A stretch of 64,000 nt of DNA, taken from Paralichthys olivaceus (lineage: Eukaryota; Chordata; Actinopteri; Pleuronectiformes; Paralichthyidae). Of this stretch, positions 13,486 through 26,260 are shown one piece after another. The notes beneath the pieces are model-generated. The model saw only the letters and a list, made by a program, of their open reading frames with translations. It had not been told where the DNA came from and did not search any database. Each line of letters begins with the position of its first letter. The first letter of the stretch is position 1. The position numbers and the translations under genes were made by a program. Where the stretch lies: contig NC_091099.1 in the NCBI RefSeq assembly GCF_024713975.1, positions 6,822,501 through 6,886,500 on the forward strand, read 5' to 3'.

Positions 13486-16400
13486 ATGGCTCGGGTTGTG
13501 AAAGTGTTTCGGACCCTGAGGAACCATTGGAAGAAATCCACGTTCGCTGCGTGCGTCCTGTCATACGGAAGCTACTGGCTGTATGGCAAACACTGGTGAG
13601 TGTCTCTATAAATAGTGTTTGCACGGTTTTAAATCTCAAGGCTGTTTACGTGTCTGACATTTTGTCTTTTATCCCTTTAGTGACAGTATTCTGCGGAGAG
13701 AGGCTTGTCTAGTGGCCAGGGTAAGACACGAGATCTGTCAGAAATAATGTATGCTGACTGTGTTGTATTCATCTATCTATCTGTCTATCCATCCATCCAT
13801 CCATCCATCTATCATTCTAATCATCTGCCATATGTTACTGAAACAAAGGCTGTTCTTGGGCAATATGGTCCATAGATCCACATTCTATTGCACATGTGCA
13901 GTATTTCCGTGAAGTAAAGATTGTAGTCTGTGAAATACAAATTGTAGTGTGATAAGATCAAGGCTCAAGTGCCCATAGTCCTTCTCATCTAAATCTCTTT
14001 CAGGAATATGGGCGTCAGCAGATATCACCCCAGGAGCGGCTGAGGAAAGCAATGGTAATCATGAACCCTGCAGCCTGTAAAGGGTAAGAAGAGACAAATC
14101 TCAAAACATCTCACTGACATTCCAGTTAGGACACCTTTGTTACTTTTTAACTCTGCTTCTAAATCTCCCTCAGGAAAGCCAACAACCTGTTTGAAAAGAA
14201 TGCTGCTCCTATTTTACACCTGGCTGGTGTGGAGGTCACAGTCGTGAAGGTATTCTTCACTTTTTAGTTTTGAGATTTGAGTTGCTCTGCTTGGGTTTTC
14301 ATTGTGTGACTCCATGATTATATACTGTCTCCTCGTCTACAGACGGACTTTGAAGGCCAGGCGAAAAAGATGATTGAGCTGATGGAACACACAGACATGC
14401 TGATTGTAGCCGGAGGAGATGGCACCTTACAGGAAGTCATCACAGGGTTACTGAGAAGGCCAGATCAAGTAGGTGTTATACAGTAATTTTCATTTTATTG
14501 TGGTTAATAGCTAAATGCGAACAGAATATATTTTTATTTTATTTTTCTGTTGTTGTTTCTTTTTTTCTTCTTATTATAGGACACATTCAGCAAAATGCCA
14601 ATCGGATTCATTCCACTGGGATCTCACAATTCCCTGAGTCAGAGTCTTCACATCCTAAGTAACAACAAGGTCAAGTAAGTAATGTGATCAGGGCCATCCC
14701 CACAGATCGAAATGTTGTCATCATACAACCCTATGAAGAGCTGTTGGTTCAATGTGTCACTGAGTAATGTTGATTTCCTTGTAACTCATTTTTTTGCCTT
14801 TTTAAAATTTCCAGAGACATTACATCTGCAACTCTATCGATACTGAAGGGAGAAACTGTACCTCTAGATGTCATGCAAATTAAAGTAAGGAACTGGTTTC
14901 ATTTTACTTTGCAAAGCCTAAAAAATATATTGAACGTATTTGTTTTCATGTCAAATCAAGAGATTTTAGGATAATTGAAATAAACTTTCTTTCAACATTC
15001 TTTCTTGCCACTAATGATTAAATGAAGTGTTAGCACATGAACAGGAATTTGAACTTGTGTGAACTGTGTTGTTCTAAGGGGGAGACAGATCAGCCGGTCT
15101 TCGCTCTGATGGGTTTGCGTTGGGGAGCTTTCAGAGATGTGGCTGCAAAAATCAGCAAGTAAGATTACTTCATTTAGACTGTTACTATGGCTACTGATAA
15201 TGACATAATCCATCATACTTATTGTACGACTATTTAACCATGATGTTTCCCCGCAGATATTGGTACCTCGGTCCACTGAAGACAAATGCAGCACACTGGT
15301 TTAGTACTTTAAGGGTAAGGTCATATGTGTGATACTGGAAAGCCATGTCAGCACATTGAGTCATTCTACTTTAAAATGCTGTTTTTGTGATCTATTTATG
15401 GTGCTCTTAAAGAATTGTTATATATCTGTGTGATGTATTTTAATCACACATTGTCATAAAACATCCCTAAGGAGTGGCCCCTGATCCGGGAAGTGTCAAT
15501 ATCCTACTTGGCTCCCAGCCTTCGCCCCCCTGACCTGCCCCCACATAAACCCCCCAGGCCAAATCTGCTCAACCGCATCGTCCGCAGACTGAAAAACTAC
15601 TGGAACCCGCCTGTGGAAGGTGAGTGAGATTGTGTGGATGCATTTCTTGTAATGCGTTTATAAATTATCTCCACAACTTAACAGAACTGTGGATTTTACA
15701 GTTATATTTCTGTGTTGTGTGTGTTTGCTCAGAGCCTCCAAAGGTGGAAGAGCCGGAGAAGTGGGAGGACAAGCAGCTGTCAACTTTAGAGCTGTTCATC
15801 CAAACGCACAACAAAAACCCTGTGGAGATGGTGAGTCCAAAAATAACTGAACTGATAAAACCTTGTTCTCATTCTTATAAAACCTGAGCATTTAAATGTT
15901 GATATGATAAAAATGAAACCCCATCAATAATCATCAATTTAGATTTTCAATCATTGATTTCTATTTGAACTTGCAGCGTGTGAATGACTCCCTGGTGATC
16001 TGTGCAGAGCCGGACGACTTCACTGTGGGCGAGTTTATCACTGTTGGGTCAGTAGTTATAGTATTTTTTTAAGTTTGTTGGAAACAAAACATTATTTAGG
16101 CCAAACACATTATGCAAAGGTTCATGTTTATGTACAAGTAAAAGAAAGTAAATATTCTTCACTATAGGAAAAAAAAAGAAGAGGACTCAACTATATTCAC
16201 TAAAAACGCCACAAAACTGGAAGTCAGCGCTTGTCGGCTGCAGCTGCCCGAGGTCAGAATCCCTTTAAGTGTTTTTATTGATTTCATTTTATTGCTTAAT
16301 CTGCTTTCTAATTCTCAGTGTGTTTGTTTGTGTGTTGGCATCTAACTTTGCATTCTGACTCCGAAGGGCACCACTGGCTTCTACAACATCGACAACGAGG

Positions 16401-16501
16401 AGTATGAGGCCATGCCTGTGGAGATAAGTCTGTTGCCAAGGAAACTGCGCTTCTTCATCAGTGCAGAGCGCAGGGAGCAGCTCATGTCACAGACGCAGTG
16501 A
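13486..16501 (+). CDS. agk: Acylglycerol kinase, mitochondrial
   Basis: Lipid kinase that phosphorylates mono- and diacylglycerol to lysophosphatidic and phosphatidic acid in mitochondria; in mammals it is also a subunit of the TIM22 carrier translocase. The 14 exons encode 423 aa (human 422): 13486-13595, 13681-13720, 14004-14083, 14174-14249, 14343-14468, 14580-14674, 14815-14884, 15079-15158, 15257-15314, 15472-15619, 15733-15830, 15977-16047, 16168-16252, 16367-16501. The N-terminus ([11 protein letters not shown], then a hydrophobic stretch to about residue 30) fits the mitochondrial membrane segment. The DAGK catalytic motif [12 protein letters not shown] begins at residue 126, the glycine position known to be essential in human AGK. 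The C-terminus matches [17 protein letters not shown]. The segment after PIGFIPLG reads SHNSLSQSL where human AGK has ETSSLSHTL. Start chosen by homology and by upstream divergence from nup205. Confidence 0.97.
13770..13814. repeat. (ATCT)/(ATCC) microsatellite in agk intron 2
   Basis: Tetranucleotide run of ATCT and then ATCC units inside agk intron 2, well away from the splice sites. Confidence 0.9.
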
Positions 16502-16795
16502 GAAAATATAAAATCACAAGAAGGACGAGAACAAGCAGGACAAACACAAAAGAACTAGATTTCATCAATCAATCAGGAAGTGCTGATGGTCCGTACAGTC
16601 TTTGTTTTACCACTTATTAACATAAATGTTATTATTAATTTTAACAGTTTTGAAGAGGATTCATTTACAGATTGTTATACGTGAAAGGACCAAGACTTTT
16701 TTTCTCTAAACTAGCAAAACGTGTAAAGTCCTAATGTCTCACGAGGACTTTGTTTGCTGGATTATTTACTTTATCCCTCATACCTGAACTTGGCC

Positions 16796-16801
16796 AATAA
16801 A
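16796..16801 (+). terminator. agk poly(A) signal
   Basis: AATAAA about 295 bp after the agk stop codon, followed by a TG/T-rich stretch (GTGCAGTGTTTTT). It would give agk a 3' UTR of about 0.3 kb. Confidence 0.75.
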
Positions 16802-18063
16802 AATGTCTGTCCAATTCCGTGCAGTGTTTTTATACCAGTGTGACTGTAGGTTAACATTTAGCAGATGCCTGGTTTAAGGAGCACAGGCTTTGGTTGGAGG
16901 GCTGGAGGTTAGTGTATGAAGTAACAGTTGAAGCTGCAGTTCCACCACTGAGGTGAGAGGGAGGACCAGAGTGATGGAGCAGTTGTCATAGAGACGGGAA
17001 GGAAAATTTAAGTGGCCAAACACAAGTTGCAAGATGCGACCGGCTGCTGGGATGTGAAGGAGTCTGGACCGTTAAGGAAGTTCATAGAGGAACATGAGAG
17101 AAAAGGGTTCTGAGGGTGTTGTAAAAGCCTGGATCAGGAGTCTGGCAGTGTGCTTGGTGAGTCTGTGTCTGATCTGACAGATGGCGTAAACTGCAAATCT
17201 GCAGGATTAAGCTGCGTGGTTGCATCACAGGCCTCCTATTATCATATTTGGTTGTTTAGGGTTGTGATGGATGTTCTTGGTTTTATTCTGCTCATCACTA
17301 TCATTTGTTTTTATTTTTGATATTTAAAGAAAAATCTGGGTGAAATGTACCTTGTTCAGCCACTTTTTCTAAATCCAATGTTAATTTACTCAAGGGTAAT
17401 ATTGTACTTTTAGCTCTATCAATATTACTTTACAGCTTTAGTTAGGAGTCACTTCAAATATAAAGATGCTGTATATTTTTGAAACTTAAAGTACACTCTG
17501 CTGAAAATATTTATCTACTAAGTACTGCACATTAAGTACAATTTTAAATCTTATACCTTGAACAATGTGTTTTTTATTGCTGCTTTCACTTCATTGTTAT
17601 TTGTTACTTTCCCTTAAAGCCACACTAAATAACTTTTGTTGAGCAACAGCGCCCTCTGCAGCCACACGTGGAGCTTAAGTGTTGGGTGTAGAGAAAAAAA
17701 AACAAGTTGAGTGGAGCTGTGTAGTCTCACTCACTGAACTGAAACACAAAGGAATGGTGGATATTACCCATGATCCTGAAGCAGAAAAGCTGCCGCTGTA
17801 ACAAATCCACCAAACTCAGAATTCCTCATATTTTAAAAGTTTCTTTGCTGAATATTGGAGATAAAAGTCTTTTCAACTTCAGTTCAGCGTCACTCTTCTA
17901 CTTGCTGGACCTGGTTCTGGTAATTGAAGCTGCTATTTTAAGGTAACATTTATAAAATGTTGTTGTAATAGTCTTGCAAGTTTGAAAGGTTTAGGCAGAC
18001 AATGATTATAAAGAAGAAAAGACTGAAGAAGCAGAGGATTAGAAAGTTTTTAACCATCAGTGT
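16802..18063. other. agk-dennd11 convergent intergenic spacer
   Basis: No gene seen. The part from about 17336 to 17600 reads like a decayed copy of the teleost repeat built from phrases such as TTTACTCAAG and TTAAGTACAATTTT. The part from about 17615 to 17840 contains the phrase AGCAACAGCGCCCTCTGCAG, typical of another short dispersed teleost repeat. The first 500 bp is unremarkable. Confidence 0.5.
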
Positions 18064-20893
18064 TTTATTGTTTTACAATGGCAGTACAGTGAAATTAACA
18101 GTTGCTCATGCTATTGAGTTGATGTGTACAGTATTACTGACAGTGTTTCACATTAGTTAAGGTGAAGACTTACTTGTTATTCTTTGAATAAACTTGAATT
18201 ACGTTACAATCGAGAAGATAAACTGTTACAACTATTTGGATGTGCTGCTGCATGTGTGCAATACGTCTGCTGTCTCTGACAATCAGTGGTGAGACACGCT
18301 GTACAAACGAATCGTTCAGCTGATGCCCGGCTGTGAGTGGCTCCACAGAGAAGGCATTTTATACAGTGGCGTGTGGTGTGTACATTCCCTTTTTACATCG
18401 AACAAACACCTGTAGAGCAAACACTGTCGGAGATAAGAAAACATGTCTCCTGACGAGCAAACAAGAGGCGACAGGTTCCACTAGAGACAGTAAGGTCATT
18501 CAGAGGGGCTCGGAACAACGTACTTAATCTTTTAGCAAATAACGCAGGTGAACCCACGAGGTGAGAAAGTCACATGTCTTTTAAGGCCCCATTTAAACAA
18601 CAAAGCACAAGTGTCCTTTTCTTTCATATATACACGCACAACACTTTCTTCATTTTTTATCCATCGGCAATCACCATGACTCACTTGGGTTTCAAATTAA
18701 GGTACAGACTATAAAATTAGCAATTCTCAACCTGTGGCACCTGAAAGAGCCTGTTTAGAATGTGAAATTTAAAAAACTAAATATTTTGGGACTATTTTTT
18801 GTGTCAGAATAAGAATTAAGCTTTTCTCCAGTGTATTTCCTCACAGTACAAATTAACAAGAGGGCACTCACTATCTCTGCTAAGGCCCAACAGTCCCCTT
18901 GTGAAACCACTACATCCACATTTTTTAAATTGGATCTGGACAAAATTGCAAACTGCACACAGCATACCCTATCTCGCAATTTTAGAGAAAGCAATAATAA
19001 AAAAAAACTTCTGAATCCGTCCCCTGATTCAGGTCCACACCGAACATTTAATGTATTCCTTCCTGACTCATAACGCATCCTACTATCAAGTTTCGTGGTC
19101 ATCATCCAGTAGTTTTTAATAAACAAACAAAAAGACAAATGCAGACAAAGACGTAACCTTGGCGGAGGGAATGACAGTGTCCATCAGGGGGCCCACGAGA
19201 AGGTTGAGAACCACTGCACCAAACGTGTATACAAGGCATTGACATCATCCTCATGTGTTCCAATGTGGAACAAATCATTACTCTGATTGACAATGAGATG
19301 GATGAACACAACCGGGTCTGCCAGCAGCCTTCAAAAAACACAAAGTTGGCCCGTCTCTGGGGCTGGATCCTCTGAATGGGGCCGCGATGAAAAGAAGCGA
19401 GAGAAACCCTCAGCGGGAACAGACGGGGGCCTTTCTGTGAACGCACCCGTAGAGGAGGAGTTAAAGCTCCAGCTCAGCCCTGAACATGACATTAGCAGAT
19501 CTAAAAAGAACACAAAGGTGTCTTTGTCACGAATGCATACAGGAAGAGGGGAGCTGTTTGAGGCTGACAAACAAGGAAACGCCAAACGGCTCCATCAAGG
19601 ACGCTTCACTCAGTGGGATCACAAGAGATATCAAACCAGCCTCTGTATACAGTGAAAGCCTGGATACGGTTTTGCAACAACACACGCACAGACACACACA
19701 AAGAATCCTCAACAACACAACAACTTGCTGGCTCATAAACATAGCATCTAAAAAAACACACATTACAGTTAAGCATGATCGCTGTGTGCATCAGGAAACA
19801 GTCCAGTGGTGAACATGGTGCAGCATTCATGATAAGTCAGTGTTATAGAGTCACATTCATTAATCACTCCTTTGCCAATTACGACAAATCAGACACAAAA
19901 ACATCCCTGACAGCGCTTTCACTGGAACTGTGATCAAACAGAGACGCTCGTGTTGAAGGTGCACCAAAGTGAACTAAGTATTTATAACAGCTTTTCCCTT
20001 CAGAATAATTAATTTATGAAAAAGAGGTTTTCAGCAGGCAGCATATTCCAGTTCTACCCCACCTCTCACTTTTGGCTCTGACAGAAACAGTAAGCAAACG
20101 ACTGTGCGGCTGAATCTACATGAGAAAGGCTGATACTTTCAGCCGACACAGATTCATATTGCTTTTTTTTTTTCGAAAAGGCAAATAAAGTGGTCGAAAA
20201 GCTTTCAAATAGTAGCTTCACAAGAGCAAGAAACATATTTCGAACACCTATGTATGGTATTACAGCAGAAGATCTGACGTCGTTGAATTTGTCACACGTT
20301 ACGGAGGCTAGAATTTCAAACGAAACGTTTTTGAAGCACACAAATTAAATTCTAGCACTAAAAACCAAATCATATGTTCTTCGGAGAAAGCACAAGTGAT
20401 GATCAAAGCTGGAGGACTGTGAATGTGTCACTTTCATTACTGTGACGGGTGCAGCAGAGAGCGACCGATCATCCTCCTGCGATGACCAGGCATTATCCAG
20501 ACGCGTTTAAGTTTTCATCCAGTGCTTAAAGCCTGGCCACGTGAGCCGGATCCAAGTCAGTCAAGAGCAAACAAGAAGTCACAGAAGTGATGGAAGATGT
20601 GAAAGGCTGTAGGGAGCGTGCACTGTTTGCCAGGCAGGAGTTTATCATCCACGTGAACCAGCAACCAACGTGTCCTTTTTACTCAGGCTGGCTGGAAACG
20701 GTCTCTATGGGTCAGATGAGACACACACTAGGGGGGAGGGGGAACATACACCCAGGAGAGTACAGCAGGCGACAGATGAAGCCCCAGGGTGGAGGCAGTG
20801 TCTTCAGTGTCTTGGTGTGTGTGGGCCTTGAAGGCACAGATAATCCAGTGATGTCCTGAGATTCCCAGGCTGAGTGAGGAGGAGAGGGGGGGC
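18064..20893 (-). other. Probable long 3' UTR of dennd11
   Basis: Between the dennd11 stop codon and an AATAAA on the minus strand (18069-18064) there are about 2.8 kb with no supported ORF. Mammalian DENND11 also carries a long 3' UTR, so I infer this is 3' UTR. It contains one full-length dispersed repeat (about 18858-19170). Earlier cleavage sites are possible. Confidence 0.5.
18858..19170 (-). repeat. Dispersed teleost repeat family 1, near full length
   Basis: About 310 bp, in reverse orientation. It carries the family hallmark AAGGCCCAACAGTCCCC at 18881, the block near 19085-19110 matching the reverse of 'aaaactac..ggattacca', and the end CCTTGGCGGAGG at 19157. Related copies lie at 28245, 30628, 30975, 36155, 46378, 49801 and 56600. 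It has no coding capacity. Confidence 0.75.
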
Positions 20894-23800
20894 TCAGGAG
20901 CAACAGAGGTTGTCTATGACCAGGGCGACGTCGATACCGTACACCTCCAGCAGGTCGACCAGGAAGGAGCGATCACACTGGGGATCCAGCCCCATGGCTC
21001 TCACGTGCTCAGCAGTTAGGGTGGGGTCCGCGCTCCCTGCCACCTCGGACAGGGTCTGGAAGATGCGGTTGTTCAGCTCCATGAAGAATCTATGATTGAA
21101 GGATTAAAGAAAACCGCATCAGGTGGTGGTCCCTCGTATCACATTAAAATCTTCAAATGAAAGACGGAACGAAGGAAAGGACATTTTGAACAAAGGAAAG
21201 GAAGGAAGGAGAGGAGGAACAGAGGAAGGGAAAGAAGGAGCGAAGGAAGGAGCGAAGTAAAGGAAGGTTTTAGTCCAGTGCAGTGTTCATAGTATTAATC
21301 TCTTGATAAATTCAGCCTGTGGTACATTGACAACTGTGAATAAAGCTGCCGAGGACTCACAGAATGAAAAGATCCTCCTCATTAGACGTGCAGTCTCCGT
21401 CCACCTCCTGAGAGTACAGCAGCAGTTGTCTGGGGAAAAAGTCGTCGTCCATCAATATGAAATCTGAGAGATACGACCTCAAACCACCATTTAACTCTAA
21501 TGTGATAAACTTGTTTTCACAAATTGTTATTGATTTTGAATGTAGTACAGTTTATTTAATTTTACTTGTTAGCGTACCTCTGTTCACTCAGTTTCCTGTA
21601 CTTCTCCTTATCTGCCGCGTTCAGCCGGAGCAGCGGCTGCAAATGGCTTCTGTGTGTTTTCACATTCTGGTTATCGATGTAGACGTCGTACAGCTCCTTC
21701 TTCTCCTCAAAGATCTTCTCTGTGGTACCTAAACACGTAAACAAAATACTCATATATAATGAAATATTGCCATAGATAATAAAAAAGATGTGGCTTTTAA
21801 AAGTCAACCTCCACTCACAGGCTACATATGACATCTCCGTTTCCAGTGTGGTGATGTCGGCTATGTTGATGTAGAAGAACGGCCGTAACTCAGGCACAGA
21901 GATACCGATTCCAGGTAGAGACACATTGGCCAGGCAGCAAAGGCAGTAAACTGAGGAAACACAAGTGCATGAAGAATGAAACATCTCTGTTGTGACAGAA
22001 AAAGTAAAGCTGCACTTTGGTTTCAACATTTAGTGTATTTAAAAAAACTGAATCTGTGTCACAAATAAGGACATGGCAGACAAGCCTTTATATCTGAGCT
22101 GCTCACCCCTGTAGCAGACCACACCTACAGGTGGAGGGGAGAAGATGAGGAGACGTTTCCTCAGCAACGCAAACTTCCACAGCACCATGATCTGCTCCCC
22201 GAAAAACTGGATGAACTGAGACATGCAGCCCGCAGGGTGGGTGATCTGCAGGAGAGCAGTCACACACGTTGTTGTTTCATGGGATTAAAATCTGAGAAAA
22301 ACATGCAACACTGCAAGTGAGTTCGGTTGATCTCTGCACCTTCATTTCTGGGTGCATGCAGCGGTTGATGGTGGTGACACTCCAGGTCGGACAAGCGGTG
22401 ACTAGACCGTTTCCTGTCGGTGGAAGGACGGCCTTCTTGTCCTCGTAGAAGGCCTCCAGTGGAGAGTACTGGCCTGGACACTGCAACTGGTGTCTATGAG
22501 ACAAGAAGAGCAGGAGGATGAAGAGAGGTTTACGCAATATAAAGAATTATGGATTTAATATTAGATCTAGCTATTCATTTCCTCCATGATGCAACATCAC
22601 AGTTTGTGCTTATTACATTGTGGGATCAGTGCAATGCTGTCGAGGGACTGTAAACCCACAGTTACCACAGATAAACTGTGGGCTGGATAATCAATTCTGA
22701 TCCACTTGTGTAAAACCTAAAATGGTGGCTGTGTTTTACTGTATTTTTATACACAGTAAATGAGCACATAAGCTTTCGTGAGAGGATTGAAGCAGGAGCA
22801 CAGAGTTACTGAGGAGAAGAGACGCTGTCAGGCTTTGTTTCACTTCCGTGCTTAGACTTCATACAAAAACTGTATGTAAATGGGCTCCTGTGACGATAGC
22901 TGTGACTGGGACTCTGGCTTCATGTATAATAGATGAGAACATTTAAACAAAGGAGTGCGGACAGGAGGTAGGCACATAAGGAGTAACGTGTAAACACAGT
23001 TGTGTGAGAGAAAAAAATAAGGTGAGGAGAAAACTAAAAGCGAAAAGATAGGCGATAAAACGAGAAATAAAACAGTGCATAACTTATCAGCACATACAGA
23101 TAACTCACCTGACTTGGTTCTCCAGGAAGTGCATGTAGCGGTACAGCAGGGTGTAGGACGGAGACAGAATTCCCACAGACTTCATCCTCGCTCCTCTCTC
23201 CAGCTCACTCTCCACAGGCATGTTGGCGAAACAGGCCAGGCCGAAGTAACAGCCTTTACGGAAATAACTAACCAACACAAACAAGAGCAGGAATAAACAC
23301 GAGGTGAGAGAGTTCTGACAAGAGACTGAACTAGAGCCAGGCCGATTGATTAACCTGTCATATATCAGAACTTTTATTTTATAGGATAAACGATGCAGAA
23401 AATATATGCATTTATGTTTATATTTTATTTGGCTGGATAATATGGTCAATAATTATGTCAATTTTCATATTGGTCGATATCAATAATTATTTTTTAAAAA
23501 GTCACATTATTATTTCTACTAAGGTTTTTTCCCTGATGGAAATCTTTTTTTAATTGATAAAATTAATCATTATGTGTTCTGCCTCTGCACTCTGCTGAGA
23601 CAATGCGAAAGCATTACATAGAAATACTGGACTTTTGTTCTATTGCAATTGATTAAAATTATGTTTGGATAATAACAGCTATTGTTTTATTGCCCCGCCC
23701 AACATTTTATGTAAAAGGTTTATTTTCTTATTTCAAGTTCTTTATATTCATTCATATTTGTGTTTTGCTTTTATTTTAAGTTGTTTATAAGTTTAAGTTC

Positions 23801-24062
23801 AAGCTTCAGTTACATTTCTTTTTCAAAAGGGTTCGATTATGACATTTTAGATTTAAGATACATGGCCAAATTGTGGTATCAGATATTTTCAACCCCCCAA
23901 AAATCCATATCAGTCGGGCCCTAGACTAAAATCTGAATTTCACTCTCACGTACATGAAGTCACTGGTGATCCGATGAGAACCACTGGCCATCGACTTGAA
24001 TTCAACTCCGTCAAGGTTGATGTCGTGAGGCAGGCACCACTCCACCATGTTCCCTGCCGGCC

Positions 24063-24117
<55 letters not shown>

Positions 24118-25119
24118 AAATGATGAGGCTATTTTTTGTCAACTTTCATTCTGACCACTTCCCCCAAGTCTCTAGTGTGTGTTACAGTGACGAGGTCATG
24201 GGACAGTGAGGAAACACTGACTCAGCTACTGTCACTATCTAAACACTGAACTCTCCCACATGTGAATCCACTGACATCCTGATCCTGGGCTCTGATGACT
24301 GACTGCTGACTTGATATGTTTTCTGTTTTCAAACAATACTTTAGTCTAAATGGTACAAACTGTACATTTATATAAAATAATAAACTGAATCTAATGGGCT
24401 GGATTTACAGCTTCATTTATTCTTGCTCTTGCATGAGAGCTGCAGATTGAAAAAAACTGTAAATCTGCACAAAGGAAGTTCACTTCTTCTCTTGGAGTTA
24501 CTCCATCAAAACCTAAAACGGTTATTTCATCACACTGGCTTGATCTCTTATTGTATTTACTTAGAATATTTTGATGACCCCAGCTGACCACTGAACATCC
24601 TCCTGCCCCATAACTTCAGACATATAATGGCATTAACAAAACATAGTACACATGATAATATTCTGTCAGGGGTTCTTTTAAATATGAATAATAAAACCTC
24701 TGAGGCTCAGCTTGTTTACCTGATCTCGTATCAAACGTGACCACAAACACAGCCACGATCTGGTCCTTCTCCTCCCACTGATCCCTCACGGAGAGGCCGG
24801 GGAAGGGAACACGACGATCCGCTCCGAGAGGCTCCGGACGAGTCCACCCCGGGGCGCGGATATCTGTCAGCGGGCGGCCCGGGCTTCGGTCTCCGACGGC
24901 TACAACAGCGGTGACAGCCTTGGGCGGGCTGCAGACGGTTTTTGTTGTGGTGCTCCACCCAGGACCGGCCGCGATCCCGCCAGCTGCCTGCGAACTTTTC
25001 CCCGCCGGAGCGTCCTCTGTCAGCGGCGGCGGCTGCAGCGGGCCCGCCTGGCTGGGATCGGGCGGCGGGGGGATCTCCTCCCAGTCCAGCAGCGGGGCTC
25101 GGTCCGACTGCTTCACCAT
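20894..25119 (-). CDS. dennd11: DENN domain-containing protein 11 (LCHN/KIAA1147)
   Basis: DENN-module protein; the family acts on Rab GTPases in membrane traffic, and DENND11/LCHN has been linked to neuronal outgrowth. Nine exons encode 499 aa (human 455): 25119-24720, 24053-23954, 23267-23109, 22493-22340, 22245-22107, 21950-21819, 21728-21578, 21429-21361, 21089-20894. The first about 115 residues are a Pro/Ala/Gly-rich, poorly conserved leader ([15 protein letters not shown]); the conserved part begins at [14 protein letters not shown]. Strong family blocks follow: [80 protein letters not shown] and the end [13 protein letters not shown]. Exon 1 is much richer in GC than the rest, as usual for a first exon near a CpG promoter. 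Lies divergent to wee2 and convergent with agk, the same neighbours as in human 7q34. Confidence 0.96.
21167..21270. repeat. Purine-rich GGAA/GAAGGA tract
   Basis: About 100 bp of nearly pure A/G on the plus strand (GGAAGGAAGGAG-type units) in the last dennd11 intron, so a polypyrimidine run on the coding strand. It lies about 75-180 bp upstream of the exon 9 acceptor. Confidence 0.8.
24064..24115. repeat. (AC)n microsatellite beside the dennd11 exon 2 acceptor
   Basis: About 25 AC units (TG on the coding strand), ending 10 bp upstream of the exon 2 acceptor at 24053. They occupy the place of the polypyrimidine tract. Confidence 0.95.
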
Positions 25120-25499
25120 GGCGCTGCTGCCTCGGGGGACACGGGGAGAGATAACACAGAGAGTCCGGTGTCCGGTGCGATGGAGCAGCTTAGAGAGTGC
25201 GCTGCTGCCGGGTGTGGATCATGTTCTGCAGCCGCTCTCCGGGTGTTTTCTGTGGATCTGACTCACTTCCACGATCGAGCTGCTTTTCCTCCCTGTCTCA
25301 CTGTTGTGATGACGTCGATCACTTCCGCCCACGTGTCTATATTACTATTTAATACAATGACCCAATTTTGGTTACAGGATATTTATCTTAACCAAATATA
25401 GTATTACAACATTCATACTGAGGTTCAGCTGCAGTGCACGTGTTTTAACACATATTTTCTATAGAGCAAACGTTGATTAACATATTGTATTGGCTATTA

Positions 25500-25730
25500 A
25501 TATATTAGTTATATATCAAATGTTTAAATATTTTTGTTTCATTATACATTTCTAGAAAAGTTATATTTGAGTTCATATCAATTTGTAGTTGTAGTATTTA
25601 TATGAACTGCGTGTTTATACACATTTCATACAGTTATATATCAATGTGTGTATATAACACAGTTCATACAGTTTTATAGTTATGTATATATAATTTATAA
25701 AATGTGTCAGTGCAATTAACAGCAGCTTCA
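25500..25730. repeat. AT-rich imperfect repeat, dennd11-wee2 spacer
   Basis: TA-rich stretch with imperfectly repeated phrases around 'acagttcatacagtt' and 'tatatcaa'. It separates the dennd11 and wee2 promoter regions; no gene is seen in it. Confidence 0.5.
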
Positions 25731-25761
25731 AAGTCAGGTGTGTTGCGCAGGTAAAATTCAG

Positions 25762-25878
25762 CCAATCAGAAAGCGCGATGGGTCAAACTGGGCGTTGTAG
25801 TTTATTTAAACCGGAAGTAATTTACATACAGCGCGCGAAATTCAAGCGTCGTGTGGTGCTGCTGTAGGCGACTTGTTC
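25762..25878 (+). promoter_or_regulatory. Probable wee2 promoter and non-coding exon 1
   Basis: A CCAAT box (25762-25766), an ETS-like CCGGAAGT (25811-25818) and an E2F-type GCGCGAAA (25833-25840) are lined up within 80 bp. A good donor, TTC|GTGAGT, follows at 25879, and an acceptor, ACGCAG, at 26241-26246 leads into the coding exon. I infer a short untranslated first exon ending at 25878. The transcription start is not proven. Confidence 0.5.
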
Positions 25879-26260
25879 GTGAGTAAACGTGATAAACACA
25901 CACACTGATGGTTATGTGTATGATCACTGTGTGAAGCAGCTGTTGAATCTTCCCTTTCAGTCTGAAAACCACAGTGTTAGTTGATTGAATTAAAAAGATG
26001 AATCAATAAGTAATTTTAACTTGTAGATTACATCATTGAACTTGTTCTGTAGGTGAAAGTCAACGAGGAGCTAATACTTGTAGTGTAGAATCATTCTGGA
26101 TATATGTAGGCCTTCCTGCTTCTGAGGTTGAGGCTTTAATTTGCAACATCCATGTTTATTATCTCCATTATCCTCCTGAAGGGAATCAAACACAGGACTA
26201 ATAATGCTAATAAGTATGTTTGCTGTTTAAGGGCAGTCTAACGCAGGATTAAGCATTTTA

